Assembly: GCF_007197775.1 (NCBI RefSeq)
Contig: NZ_CP041638.1
Location: 3,658,001-3,722,000 of the forward strand
Length of the DNA stretch: 64,000 nt
Direction: 5' to 3'
Origin: Thalassotalea sp. PS06
Lineage (GTDB): Bacteria; Pseudomonadota; Gammaproteobacteria; Enterobacterales; Alteromonadaceae
The notes beneath the pieces were generated by a model. The model saw only the letters and a program-made list of their open reading frames with translations, was not told the DNA's origin and made no database searches. Shown here one piece after another: positions 36,258 to 44,955 of the stretch. Position 1 is the stretch's first letter. Each line of letters opens with the position of its first letter. Position numbers and translations under genes: made by a program.

Positions 36258-37496
36258 CTAGTCGACTATAAAACAGTCCCTCAACAACTCTCTTTCTTCT
36301 TTGCGGATACCAGCTTGTTGAGCAAGGCTTTCCCATTTTGAGACGGCCTTTAACAATCTTTGGTGGATGGCCTTGGCTTTGCTCTCGTTCACGTGAAAAT
36401 ACTCCGCAACCTCAAACGCTAAGTCAGGCGAAAGTGCGTTGCTCACGTCATCAATATTAAGGTGTAAGCCAGTGGCGTATAACATTGGGTTGATATCGTA
36501 GGCGGGCGATAGCCGCCAGCCCGATGGCTCCAAAATGAATCCGTGATTTCTAAGATGATCATCACAATTTGAGACCATTATGTTAAACAACATTCTGGTC
36601 CAAAGTTGTTCAAGATCTGACTGGGTATTGGAACCGTGCTGTATTAAAAACTCTGCTAACTCTAAATAACTTGCCCCATCATCCTGACCGTCAAAGTACT
36701 CTAGTTGAGTCATCGCAGAACTAAAATGAAGTCGCTTCCCTAGTTCAACACGGTCAAACCTTTTTGTTAAAAAAATATGATGCCTGCCAATGGCTTCAAC
36801 TTTGGACTCAGCCATTTCGATGCCAGATTCAATTGCCATTTGATAAACAATGAACTCCCATAAGCCAATATCGTAGTCATCGTGACGGCTAGGGAACTTA
36901 GCTAACCACAAACTGTTGTCGTGATTTCTTATTGATGCCTTTGGTCTGGCTCCGCCTAATGATGAACCCGGTGAGATCAGCATATTGAGCCATTTCAGAT
37001 AATCTGGATTATCAAAATCCGGGGCTTCTTCGATTTTGTTGGCGGCTTGTTGTAGCTCGGGTAGGCTGGTTATTGCAGGTGCTGACAGCTCGTGGTTATC
37101 GTCTAAAAACGGACCTGCTGGCGATGTGCGAAAGCGCAGTGCACCCATACGAAATGAATCATGAACACCCAGTAAGTAATCCGTCTCGTATAGGCTCCTT
37201 GCTCGTCGCTTTTCCTGCCTGGCAATCACCGCTTCTCTGCGTTGCATCAACAATCGTCCCCAGCGATCAGGGCACGAGTCGAGAAATGTTTTGAAATTCT
37301 TATCGCCCTGCGCATGTTGCTCGCCAACAAATAACTTTAAAGATGGGTCAATCTGTCGAACATAGTCTGAGGCGAGCCATGCCTTGTCATAACTGAAGCT
37401 GAAATGCTCTTTGCTTCTAACTTCAGATGAACGCAATGTGCCAACCAATAAAGGATCCGTTGATTCAGTCCAATCAGCATAAACGTAGATTTCCAT
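36258..37496 (-). CDS. hipA: HipA-type kinase (module 2)
   Basis: A 412-aa HipA-family kinase, only distantly like module 1. P-loop GSSLGGARPK (177-186), LTKRFDR (243-249), catalytic NCDDH (310-314, Cys in place of the usual Thr of NTDDH) and PAYD (331-334). The catalytic Asp residues are retained, so activity is plausible. It starts with MEIYVYADWTESTDPLLVGT, as in the HipA_N-type subgroup. It lies 12 bp downstream of its antitoxin gene and has a weak RBS. Likely addiction or persistence module; the target is unknown. Confidence 0.87.
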   Translation of the reverse strand: MEIYVYADWTESTDPLLVGTLRSSEVRSKEHFSFSYDKAWLASDYVRQIDPSLKLFVGEQHAQGDKNFKTFLDSCPDRWGRLLMQRREAVIARQEKRRARSLYETDYLLGVHDSFRMGALRFRTSPAGPFLDDNHELSAPAITSLPELQQAANKIEEAPDFDNPDYLKWLNMLISPGSSLGGARPKASIRNHDNSLWLAKFPSRHDDYDIGLWEFIVYQMAIESGIEMAESKVEAIGRHHIFLTKRFDRVELGKRLHFSSAMTQLEYFDGQDDGASYLELAEFLIQHGSNTQSDLEQLWTRMLFNIMVSNCDDHLRNHGFILEPSGWRLSPAYDINPMLYATGLHLNIDDVSNALSPDLAFEVAEYFHVNESKAKAIHQRLLKAVSKWESLAQQAGIRKEERELLRDCFIVD

Positions 37497-37508
37497 AATG
37501 CGACGCTC

Positions 37509-37823
37509 TTATTTTTTATTCAGCAATTGGATGTCTTGCAGCTTTCTTCCCAGCTCATCATCAAGGGCAACTTTGGCTAGGTCGTCCAACAAGCCGAGGA
37601 CTGCTAATACATTAACGTAGTGACCGAGTGAAACAGAAGGATCACCTTTTAATATTTTCCGTAGCGTAGGTTTAGACAGCCCTGTTCTACTATGCATCAT
37701 TTCTTGGGTAATGCTGCGTCGCTTCATCGCTAGCGTTAAGTTTTCGCCCAGAATGCTTAACACCTTTCTGTGTTTTGGAAAAACGACAGCGGTGCGCTTT
37801 GTTTTTGATTCGATAACACTCAT
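37509..37823 (-). CDS. HipB-like XRE antitoxin (module 2)
   Basis: A 104-aa HTH protein. The HTH is at about 33-54 (RRSITQEMMHSRTGLSKPTL) within an XRE-type fold, with a C-terminal helical tail. It is first in the operon, and its start codon directly abuts an AT-rich palindrome, so it probably represses its own promoter. Homology to module 1 HipB is low, so the two modules should not cross-talk (inference). Confidence 0.83.
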   Translation of the reverse strand: MSVIESKTKRTAVVFPKHRKVLSILGENLTLAMKRRSITQEMMHSRTGLSKPTLRKILKGDPSVSLGHYVNVLAVLGLLDDLAKVALDDELGRKLQDIQLLNKK

Positions 37824-38212
37824 AGTGAAATTATATTTTCTCTAATCTCTATTGGATGAAATTATAGTTTCATTTTTGATGTTAAGTAAAGTGGCAAATC
37901 AATGTTATTCACGAAAATAATATGAAACTAAAATTACCTTTTTATATGATTTATGAAACTATAGTTTCTTTTCATTTGAACTTAAGTGGTAAATCGCTAA
38001 GAGCTAGCGGCTGAGCGAATCAAGATCTGAACAGGTCAATTAAAATAAAGAGACAATCTTGAACCGTTATGTGCTCAATTAACATATTGCTCTTGTATAA
38101 GAGAAGAAAATATAGATTTTCTCTACAAAACCACCACACAATGTTTTGTCGACGTTCAGCACTTTTTCGGTAGAATGTTCATCATATTCAAAAAACCACT
38201 AACGTTGAATTC
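37824..38212. promoter_or_regulatory. HipBA module 2 operator region
   Basis: Three related 14-bp AT-rich palindromes: GAAATTATATTTTC (37827-37840), GAAATTATAGTTTC (37858-37871) and GAAACTATAGTTTC (37955-37968), with a partial GAAACTAA at 37924. They are probably operators for the module 2 HipB. Beyond 38000 lie a diverged class-B word (CAAGATCTGAACAGG) and the promoter area of the next gene. Confidence 0.65.
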
Positions 38213-38884
38213 ATGCGATTATTCTATTCCACAAGCAAAGCCCTGGATAAATGGCTTAAGGCGGATCTGCCAACATTAGAGGGTACTCAAAAAGGTAGGA
38301 ATACGATTACATCGGATACCAATACGTTGAGTTGGCAACTGCATATTATCGAGAACCACTACAGATCAACGCAGAAAACCATTATAGCGACAGAGGCCTA
38401 TAGCCGTTTTACGTGTTTTCTTCCGGTTTACGAACCAGTTAGCTTATCTGAGCTTCACCAACAACTATCTTTGCAATGGCAACCGCTGCTAATAGAAATG
38501 ATAAGAACCAATCATTTACTTCCTAGTAGTGATGCTATCTTGCTACTGAGCAAATTGGATAACCTGCCATTTGATATTCGTTGGGCTAAAAATACCGACT
38601 TGAGTATTAATGGCCATATTACCGATGCCGCGCTGTGGGTAACGCAAACGCTGGCAGATCGAAAACTTGATACTATGCCACCAGAGCTAGCTGAAGATTT
38701 AGCTATGTATCTCAATAGTCAACAAAAGCGTATTAAACAGAGAAAAGAAAAGTTTATCCCTTTAGAAAGGCTTTTCAATTATTGTCAGAAAATCACTAAC
38801 TCGATTGATAATCAAGCAATTAAAGTTAATGAAAAAATTACTCTACCGGATAACGTAATAAGGTTTAGTGACTATAAAAAGTAA
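38213..38884 (+). CDS. Hypothetical protein, DUF6933-like N-terminus
   Basis: 223 aa, soluble, no signal peptide. The start MRLFYSTSKALDKWLK and the pattern LSWQLHIIENHYRSTQKTII followed by ATEAYSRFTCFL resemble the DUF6933 family (recalled, not searched). The C-terminal half is helical (AEDLAMYLNSQQKRIKQRK). The RBS is weak. It lies inside the 2.95-kb segment bounded by the 86-bp repeats, divergent from hipB, so it may travel with the HipBA module. The function is unknown. Confidence 0.6.
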   Translation: MRLFYSTSKALDKWLKADLPTLEGTQKGRNTITSDTNTLSWQLHIIENHYRSTQKTIIATEAYSRFTCFLPVYEPVSLSELHQQLSLQWQPLLIEMIRTNHLLPSSDAILLLSKLDNLPFDIRWAKNTDLSINGHITDAALWVTQTLADRKLDTMPPELAEDLAMYLNSQQKRIKQRKEKFIPLERLFNYCQKITNSIDNQAIKVNEKITLPDNVIRFSDYKK

Positions 38885-38915
38885 CCGCGCCGCAGTTGGG
38901 TTTTCTTAGATAATC

Positions 38916-39001
38916 TCTGGACAATCAATGTAAGGCAGGGATTTAAGCTTCTGCTTAAATCGGTTATGAAGCTGATATGTATAGAAAACAGGATAATTTA
39001 T
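38916..39001 (+). repeat. 86-bp direct repeat, right of HipBA module 2
   Basis: Partner of 35965-36051, in the same orientation. Confidence 0.75.
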
Positions 39002-39150
39002 ACATATCAGGCTTAAATGTATAAATTAATTAAAAATCTATACGTTCCTTGTGGAATGCATGAAAAGTTGAATTTACCGCCACTTGTAAAGCCGACAACG
39101 ATACCCGCCACCCAAAGACGGGTATCGCTAAACATCATGCGGAAATATAG

Positions 39151-40014
39151 CTATTCAATATTCTGGATCTGCTCTCTCATCTGCTCAATCAAAACCTTAA
39201 GCTCAACCGCGGCGGCGGTGATATCGGTGTTGATGGATTTGGAGCCCAGGGTGTTCGCTTCGCGATTGAATTCCTGCATCATGAAATCCAGGCGTCGGCC
39301 TTGTGGGCCGCCTTTTTTGAGGATTTTGCTGGTTTCTTTAACGTGGGAATACAGGCGATCGATTTCTTCGTCCACATCCATTTTCTGAGCGAGTAATACC
39401 AGCTCTTGCTCTACGCGGCCGGAATCGGGTTCGATATTGGCGTCGTTAAACTTTTCAATAATGCGATCGCGTTGCCATTGGATGATTTCCGGCATTTGCT
39501 TTTTCACAGATTCGGCCTGAGCGGTAATACCTTCCAGGCGTTCGATGATAAGCGCTGCCATGTTTTTACCTTCGCTGGCCCGAGCGGCTTTAAAATCTTC
39601 CAGGGCTTTATCAAAACCAGCTAAAAGCTCAGACGAGATGGTATCCATATCGGTTTCTTCGGCTTCCATCACCCCTGGCCATTTCATAATATCGACGGGA
39701 TTTAACTGCTTTACATCGGCCATATCCATTAGGGCTTTGGCGTGCGCCACGAGCTGTTCGGCCATTTTGGTATTTAAAGTTAGATTGCTTTTTGCTGCCG
39801 GATTAGCGGTAAAACGCAGGCTACATTCTACTTTGCCGCGATTTAGCTGTTTGCGAAAACGCTCACGTAAAATCGGTTCTAGTGAGCGGAACTGCTCAGG
39901 CATGCGGAAAAAGGTTTCAAGAAAACGTTGGTTTACCGAGCGGATTTCCCAAACGGCATTGCCCCAATCGCCCTTAATTTCATTACGGGCAAAGGCGGTC
40001 ATACTATGGATCAT
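39151..40014 (-). CDS. yicC: YicC-family endoribonuclease
   Basis: 287 aa from the ATG at 40014. The N-terminus MIHSMTAFARNEIKGDWG and EIRSVNQRFLETFFRMPEQF are the strongest marks of the YicC/YloC family. The C-terminal DUF1732 part includes IDRLYSHVKETSKILKKGG and MMQEFNREANTLGSKS. YicC is an RNA-degrading enzyme acting on sRNAs. The long upstream reading frame (to 40296) runs through repeat DNA and is not coding. In many gammaproteobacteria yicC is divergently adjacent to rph-pyrE; here four kb of other genes separate them. Confidence 0.93.
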   Translation of the reverse strand: MIHSMTAFARNEIKGDWGNAVWEIRSVNQRFLETFFRMPEQFRSLEPILRERFRKQLNRGKVECSLRFTANPAAKSNLTLNTKMAEQLVAHAKALMDMADVKQLNPVDIMKWPGVMEAEETDMDTISSELLAGFDKALEDFKAARASEGKNMAALIIERLEGITAQAESVKKQMPEIIQWQRDRIIEKFNDANIEPDSGRVEQELVLLAQKMDVDEEIDRLYSHVKETSKILKKGGPQGRRLDFMMQEFNREANTLGSKSINTDITAAAVELKVLIEQMREQIQNIE

Positions 40015-40647
40015 GGACTGTCCTTTAATAAATTTAGCTAGTTTATGTTTCGGACAATCGGCACTGTTATCTATTGTGGTGCCAATTGCTGAGCAAAGTA
40101 TGCAACAGGAAAGGCGAAGATGAAAGTATAAAGGTGGGAGAAGGGGAGGATGGGCTAAGGTGGAAGAAAAAGCGAAAAGCATTGGTACGTATCGTAAACG
40201 ATACTCCGGGTATGTGACACAAAACGTCACTGCGAGTACATAATCAAAGATTATTCCGGGAACGCGACAAACAACGTCGCTCCGAGTTAAAAGCAAAAGC
40301 TACCGTCACGTCATATTCGGGTTAATAAAGATCTTAATTCATGAGGTCTTGGCTTTGATTTCCAGTCGTGGCTGGAAATGACGGGGAGGCAGCAGTGCTT
40401 TACCTAAACTTCGCCATTAGCTCGTTTTCGAGTGATTACTGCACTGATAATGTCTTCGGGAGAGCGAGAACTAAAACCGCCTTGCTCCGCTTTAATAAGC
40501 TCTTTTCTGATATTTTCAACTTCACTGGTCTGCATTTTCTCTTTCCTGATCAAACCCGTAACAACTCACCGCCACTGGCGTAATTACCAATTAACAAGAT
40601 GGATTTTTACTTAACTTTTTCAAAAGAAAGAATTAAGTAAAAAAGCA
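40015..40647. other. Intergenic region: hairpin string, class-A REP, small ORF
   Basis: A hairpin string at 40189-40280 holds four short hairpins (GTATCGTAAACGATAC, GTGACACAAAACGTCAC, ATAATCAAAGATTAT, GCGACAAACAACGTCGC) spaced by TCCGGG/GCGAGT words. A class-A REP follows at 40356-40383 (stem TTTCCAG/CTGGAAA). A 43-codon minus-strand ORF lies at 40404-40535. Confidence 0.6.
40404..40535 (-). CDS. Small ORF resembling the C-terminal part of a ParD-type antitoxin
   Basis: 43 codons with a good RBS (AGGAAAG, 5 nt before ATG). It reads EVENIRKELIKAEQGGFSSR then SPEDIISAVITRKRA, the shape of the ParD C-terminal segment (a helix then GGFSSRS-like turn), without a ribbon-helix-helix. No toxin gene is adjacent. 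It could be an orphan antitoxin fragment or coincidence. Confidence 0.35.
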   Translation of the reverse strand: MQTSEVENIRKELIKAEQGGFSSRSPEDIISAVITRKRANGEV

Positions 40648-42363
40648 TCAGGCGTTACTTAATTCCTCTTCAATATGCTTTGCTACACGGAATGCATTAG
40701 CGTAAATCGTGTAGGTATATGGCACGCTACCTCCGGTTGGCATGAACGAACCGTCGGTTACATAAAGGTTTTTCACTTCGTGGGCGCAACAATTTTTATC
40801 TAAAACTGAGGTATTTGGATCGTTACCAAAGCGGCAACCACCGGCCTGCAAATTCGGCGGTGGATAACTGCTTACCGAGGAATATACATTGGTAGCGCCC
40901 ATAGCTTTTAATACATTTTCGGCTTTTGCCGCCAGATATTCACCCACTTTGAGATCGTGTTGATGGGCACCAATTCGAACCTTAGCTACCGGGTCGCCCC
41001 ATTTGTCGGTTACCTCATTATCCAGCTCAACAAAACAATCATCGGTTGGCAGCCAATCGTTGAATACTTCAAAGCGCAATGTCTGGCCGTAATTAAAGGC
41101 ATTTAATAACCGTTCTTTTAGGGCATCGCCCCAAACCAGATTGTCATCTTCATCCCATTGTTCGCCACTGGCTTTGGCAATGGCATTTTGATGGAACAGA
41201 AAATCTATGGTTCCGCCTTTGGATCGGTCACCAAAATCCTTATCGTCGATTTCGTAAAAATCCTGCACCGCGCGGTTAATAAACGGACCACGAACCCGCA
41301 ATAACTGCTCTTGCTCTTTACTAACCTCATCAAACATGAAATCGCCACGGCCGGTGCCGCCGGCAGAAAAGATGATGTTTTTCCCGACCTGGCCATGGTT
41401 ATTGGCAAGGCCGTTAGGGAAGGCTTCGGATTTCGAGGCCAATAATAAGCGCGAAGTTTCAATCGCCTGACAGGCGACGATGTATTTACGGGCATTGATG
41501 GTTTTCTTGCGACCATTACGATCGTAGTAATGCACGCCGGTTACAGTGGGTTCTGTGCTTGAACCCGATTCTGATTTTGGGATTTGGGAATCCAACTTAA
41601 ACACTTTGGCATTAGGAATGATTTTGCAATTACCGGTTGCTACCGCATGGTTAAGCAAGGCGGCGCGGCCTGAACCTTTCGCACCGGATGAACAGCCATA
41701 GCTGGAGCAAAAGCCTGAATATTCACAGCTTCTGCGACCCATAGCAGGTTTTGATAATACTGCTCTTGGTACTGGAATCGGGTGATAGCCAATCTCAGTG
41801 GCTGCTTTATCTATCCAGGCGGAAATAGGGTGCTCCGCCGTTGGCGGAAACGGATAATCGGATTTATGGGGTTCCAAATGCGGATGTTCTACCACTTTGC
41901 CAGATACACCAACTTCCCGGTCTACCTGATCATAAAAGGGCTCCATCTCTTCATAACTGATTGGCCAGTCTTCTACGTTAGCGCCTTTGATGGCACCGAA
42001 TTCCGATTTGAGGCGGAAATCTACTGGCTTTAAGCGATGAAAATAGCCGCTCATTAAATTGGATGAACCGCCAACCATAGAGCCATTCCAAAAATCCCAA
42101 CCGGATTCGGCGGTCGATTCACCCTGCCAATAGGTTATCCCAGCATCGTTCTCATATTCTTCTTCGATAACATGGGGTTCGTCTTCAAGTTTTGGCGAGT
42201 AAGTGGTGCGACGACAGCAGGCAAGTTCGTCTTTGTAGAAATCTTTCTCGTCCAGCCACGGGCCTTTTTCCAGCACTACCACTTTGTAACCAGCTTTGGC
42301 CAATGTATATGCCACAGGTGAAGCGCCCGCTCCGGAGCCAACTATGCATGCATCATATTTCAT
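40648..42363 (-). CDS. GMC-family FAD oxidoreductase (gluconate 2-dehydrogenase flavoprotein-like)
   Basis: 571 aa. FAD-binding GSGAGASPVAYTLAKAGYK at the N-terminus, a CSSYGCSSGAKGSGRAALLN segment, and the C-terminal GMC signature DGSFMPTGGSVPYTYTIYAN. It pairs with the TAT-exported subunit 3-like gene that ends at 42363 on the same strand, as in the membrane sugar/alcohol dehydrogenases whose third subunit carries the TAT signal and ferries the flavoprotein out. A cytochrome c subunit is not seen here. The natural substrate (sugar acid or alcohol) cannot be assigned. Confidence 0.87.
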   Translation of the reverse strand: MKYDACIVGSGAGASPVAYTLAKAGYKVVVLEKGPWLDEKDFYKDELACCRRTTYSPKLEDEPHVIEEEYENDAGITYWQGESTAESGWDFWNGSMVGGSSNLMSGYFHRLKPVDFRLKSEFGAIKGANVEDWPISYEEMEPFYDQVDREVGVSGKVVEHPHLEPHKSDYPFPPTAEHPISAWIDKAATEIGYHPIPVPRAVLSKPAMGRRSCEYSGFCSSYGCSSGAKGSGRAALLNHAVATGNCKIIPNAKVFKLDSQIPKSESGSSTEPTVTGVHYYDRNGRKKTINARKYIVACQAIETSRLLLASKSEAFPNGLANNHGQVGKNIIFSAGGTGRGDFMFDEVSKEQEQLLRVRGPFINRAVQDFYEIDDKDFGDRSKGGTIDFLFHQNAIAKASGEQWDEDDNLVWGDALKERLLNAFNYGQTLRFEVFNDWLPTDDCFVELDNEVTDKWGDPVAKVRIGAHQHDLKVGEYLAAKAENVLKAMGATNVYSSVSSYPPPNLQAGGCRFGNDPNTSVLDKNCCAHEVKNLYVTDGSFMPTGGSVPYTYTIYANAFRVAKHIEEELSNA

Positions 42364-43094
42364 TATGCCATTCCTTTTTTCTGCAATTTAGAATCCGCTA
42401 CCTTGGCGGTTTTAGTACTGCCCGCTTTGTCGGATTTACTGGTATCCGTATCAGCGCTAGTCTCGCTAACATTAATGCGGGCATAAGCCGGAAGCTCGTA
42501 GTAACGCTTGCCCTTATCAGGCATTGGGAATCCTGCCTGATGACTCAGCCATTTCCAGCCTAAACCTTCTGGATTACCACCATAGGCCGCTGGCGCCAGC
42601 ATGCCTTCGATCAAGTAAGTTAACAGGGTATTGATCCAGTTTTCACCGGCTCGGGATTTGGCAATAGTACGCAGGGATTTTTCTTTGTCGTCAAAACCTA
42701 AGGCGACAAAATCCTGTTGATAGGTTTGTTGGGTATAACCGTTAAGCCAGCCAACACCGTTATTGATAAAGGTTTTCTCATCTTTATCAATTGGTTGGTG
42801 TTCAACCACATTCACCAAATATTCCAGAATCTTCAGCTCTTTGGCGCCAGGGCCTTTTTCCGAATTTGGCAACAAATGTTCAAGCACGCTGTTAAGGGTT
42901 TGCCAGGGTTCTTGGTTTAAATTTGGAGAAGCGTCGGGATCAGATTCGCCGTCGGCAGCCATGGCCAATGATACCGGTGCGGATGCCGCGGCTGATGCCA
43001 GCGCCGCTGACTTTAAAAACTGTCGTCTGGAAAGGCGCGCCTGAATGGCTTGCGGCACCTTAATGTCCGTATTCAAAAAGTGTTGGTTCGCCAT
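42363..43094 (-). CDS. Gluconate 2-dehydrogenase subunit 3-like, TAT-exported
   Basis: 243 aa with a twin-arginine signal: SRRQFLKSAALASAAASA then a hydrophobic run. The body has the subunit-3-type pattern WQTLNSVLEHLLPNSEKG and GWKWLSHQAGFPMPDKGKRY. Its stop abuts the GMC start (42363), so the two are translationally coupled. The tail is rich in Ser, Thr and Lys. It is likely the small chaperone and export subunit of the flavoenzyme. Confidence 0.82.
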   Translation of the reverse strand: MANQHFLNTDIKVPQAIQARLSRRQFLKSAALASAAASAPVSLAMAADGESDPDASPNLNQEPWQTLNSVLEHLLPNSEKGPGAKELKILEYLVNVVEHQPIDKDEKTFINNGVGWLNGYTQQTYQQDFVALGFDDKEKSLRTIAKSRAGENWINTLLTYLIEGMLAPAAYGGNPEGLGWKWLSHQAGFPMPDKGKRYYELPAYARINVSETSADTDTSKSDKAGSTKTAKVADSKLQKKGMA

Positions 43095-43121
43095 GAATTC
43101 GTATCCTTTTAGATAGTTGAC

Positions 43122-43808
43122 CTACTTTCCTTGACCAGAAGAGCCGGCTTCAGTGTCTTGGTTTGCCTGCAGACTGATATTGGCGTCGTTATTTGCCGAC
43201 TGCCAACGCTCGATAAACGTCATCCATGCTTTTTGGGAATAGTTGCCATCATCAAGAAACTCCGCGGTATCTTTAGACAAAATCACTTTGCCCTGGCCAG
43301 TGGATACATACATATGTGGATAACCAAGCACCGGAGGTAACCCCGCCATAAAGTCCGCATTCTCATTACTGTCGCTGACATTGACTTTTAACAGTACAAA
43401 GTTTTCATGCAGCTCTTTGTAGATGCCAGGGTTGTTTTCTAAAAACGCGTCCAGTTTATGACACCAGGTACACCAGTTACCGCCAATCTCAATTAACACA
43501 TTGCGTTGGGTGTGTCCGGCCAGTGCAATCGCCGCGACCGCATCGGCGAAAGGGTCGCGTTGATCATCATAGATTTTTGAATACAGAGGCAAGGTTTCGG
43601 CAATCTGTGCGGTTTGCGGATCTTTGGGTTCAACCGTGGTGACAGTGCCGCCACTTTTCTTTTCTGGATTAGCGATACCAGGAGTGTTCTGGCTCTCTAA
43701 ATCCTGAGAGTCGGCTTCTTCGGCAATGCTGACATTGAACAGGGTGCTGCTTGCCAGCAGCAAGGTTGCGGTTACTAATTGCCATCCCGGCACGGCTTTT
43801 ACATTCAT
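43122..43808 (-). CDS. Exported thioredoxin-fold protein
   Basis: 228 aa with a signal peptide, then a low-complexity acidic segment and a thioredoxin-fold domain of the DsbD-gamma / DUF255-like group. Its active site CTWC (about 113-116) sits in EIGGNWCTWCHKLDAFL, followed by ENFVLLKVNVSDSNENADFM and GYPHMYV (a cis-Pro-type position). It is 27 bp upstream of the subunit 3 gene on the same strand, so it probably assists folding or maturation of the dehydrogenase in the periplasm. The ATG at 43808 is preferred over a GTG at 43811. Confidence 0.82.
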   Translation of the reverse strand: MNVKAVPGWQLVTATLLLASSTLFNVSIAEEADSQDLESQNTPGIANPEKKSGGTVTTVEPKDPQTAQIAETLPLYSKIYDDQRDPFADAVAAIALAGHTQRNVLIEIGGNWCTWCHKLDAFLENNPGIYKELHENFVLLKVNVSDSNENADFMAGLPPVLGYPHMYVSTGQGKVILSKDTAEFLDDGNYSQKAWMTFIERWQSANNDANISLQANQDTEAGSSGQGK

Positions 43809-44133
43809 CACTTGGCAGACTTTCTCTTAACGTCGGTTACTGAACAGCCTTATCCATTGCGAGCAGTGAATTTACTAACTGTTTAGTTATTAAAGGGTTA
43901 TGTAGAAGACCACATTAACTCTAACTATATTTCATTATAGGATGCCATACCACTTCCTCACGGTATCTCACTAACAAGCCTGTAACAATCCGCTAACAGA
44001 ATGAATTTATAACATTTCTTCAGCGCATTTGAATGGCCATAAAAGGCAATTAAGCCATTGAAAATCTATTATCTTTGTCTTCAAGAGACTATAATGCACA
44101 TCAAATTTTGCCCACACTATTTAGGAATGAATT
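43809..44133. promoter_or_regulatory. rph upstream region
   Basis: 325 bp. No gene. AT-rich, with a good -10-like TATAAT at 44090-44095 about 40 bp before the rph ATG, but no matching -35 was fixed. It presumably also carries the promoter of the divergent thioredoxin-dehydrogenase operon. Confidence 0.4.
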
Positions 44134-44847
44134 ATGCGCCCTAGCGGAAGAACTGCCGGACAAATCCGGCCTGTGACCATCACCCGTCAATTTACCTGTC
44201 ATGCGGAAGGCTCAGTGTTGATTGAATTTGGTGATACCAAAGTGATTTGTACGGCCACGGTTGAAGAGGGTGTGCCTCGTTTCCTTAAAGGTCAGGGTAA
44301 AGGCTGGGTTACTGCTGAATACGGTATGTTGCCACGTTCAACCCATTCAAGAATGCGCCGTGAAGCCGCTAGCGGCAAACAAAGCGGTCGTACCCTGGAA
44401 ATCTCTCGCTTAATCGCTCGCGCATTACGTGCCGCGGTTGATTTGAACGCTCTGGGTGAGAACACTATCACCGTTGATTGTGATGTTATCCAGGCCGATG
44501 GTGGCACCCGCACCGCATCAATTACCGGTGCTTGTGTGGCACTAGTCGATGCTTTGAACCATCTGCGTAGCAAAGGTTTAATCAAAACCAATCCACTTAA
44601 GCATATGATTGCCGCCGTATCGGTTGGTATCTACAAAGGTACACCGGTATCGGATTTGGATTACCCAGAAGATTCGGAAGCGGAAACCGATATGAACGTG
44701 GTAATGACTGACACGGGCAAGCTGATTGAAGTGCAGGGCACAGCCGAAGAAGAGCCGTTCAGCTTTGATGAAATGAACGACATGATGCAATTGGCCAAAG
44801 CCAGCATTATGGAATTGTTTGAAGCGCAGAAAACCGCGCTTATCTAA
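44134..44847 (+). CDS. rph: RNase PH
   Basis: A 237-aa 3'-5' phosphorolytic exonuclease that trims tRNA 3' ends. [15 protein letters not shown] and [20 protein letters not shown] are the family N-terminus. [38 protein letters not shown] and the C-terminal acidic [20 protein letters not shown] (with catalytic Asp) complete it. Length equals the family norm. It heads rph-pyrE. A TTAGGAAT sequence precedes the ATG. Confidence 0.96.
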   Translation: MRPSGRTAGQIRPVTITRQFTCHAEGSVLIEFGDTKVICTATVEEGVPRFLKGQGKGWVTAEYGMLPRSTHSRMRREAASGKQSGRTLEISRLIARALRAAVDLNALGENTITVDCDVIQADGGTRTASITGACVALVDALNHLRSKGLIKTNPLKHMIAAVSVGIYKGTPVSDLDYPEDSEAETDMNVVMTDTGKLIEVQGTAEEEPFSFDEMNDMMQLAKASIMELFEAQKTALI

Positions 44848-44894
44848 ATTATTTAGGGTTATCTGGCCTCGAAAATCGAGACCTGACTATATGT

Positions 44895-44940
44895 ATTACC
44901 GAGCAGGTTCCTTCTCGCTGAAACCTGCTCCATTTCCGAA
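44895..44940 (+). other. Hairpin between rph and pyrE
   Basis: Stem GAGCAGGTT (44901-44909) / AACCTGCTC (44922-44930) in the intercistronic region, reminiscent of the rph-pyrE attenuator position in E. coli. There is no clear T-run behind it, so it may instead be a processing site. Confidence 0.4.
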
Positions 44941-44955
44941 AAACTGGAATAGACA

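Noticed and set aside
36258..37496. Inactive HipA because of NCDDH instead of NTDDH
   Set aside because: Catalytic and metal-binding Asp residues are retained; the Thr-to-Cys change alone does not show loss of activity.
39151..40296. 381-aa version of the YicC protein
   Set aside because: The first 94 codons run through repeat DNA. Family homology and a normal length begin at the ATG at 40014.
44895..44940. Definite pyrE attenuator
   Set aside because: A hairpin is present, but without a U-run or recognisable leader peptide the call would go beyond the sequence.
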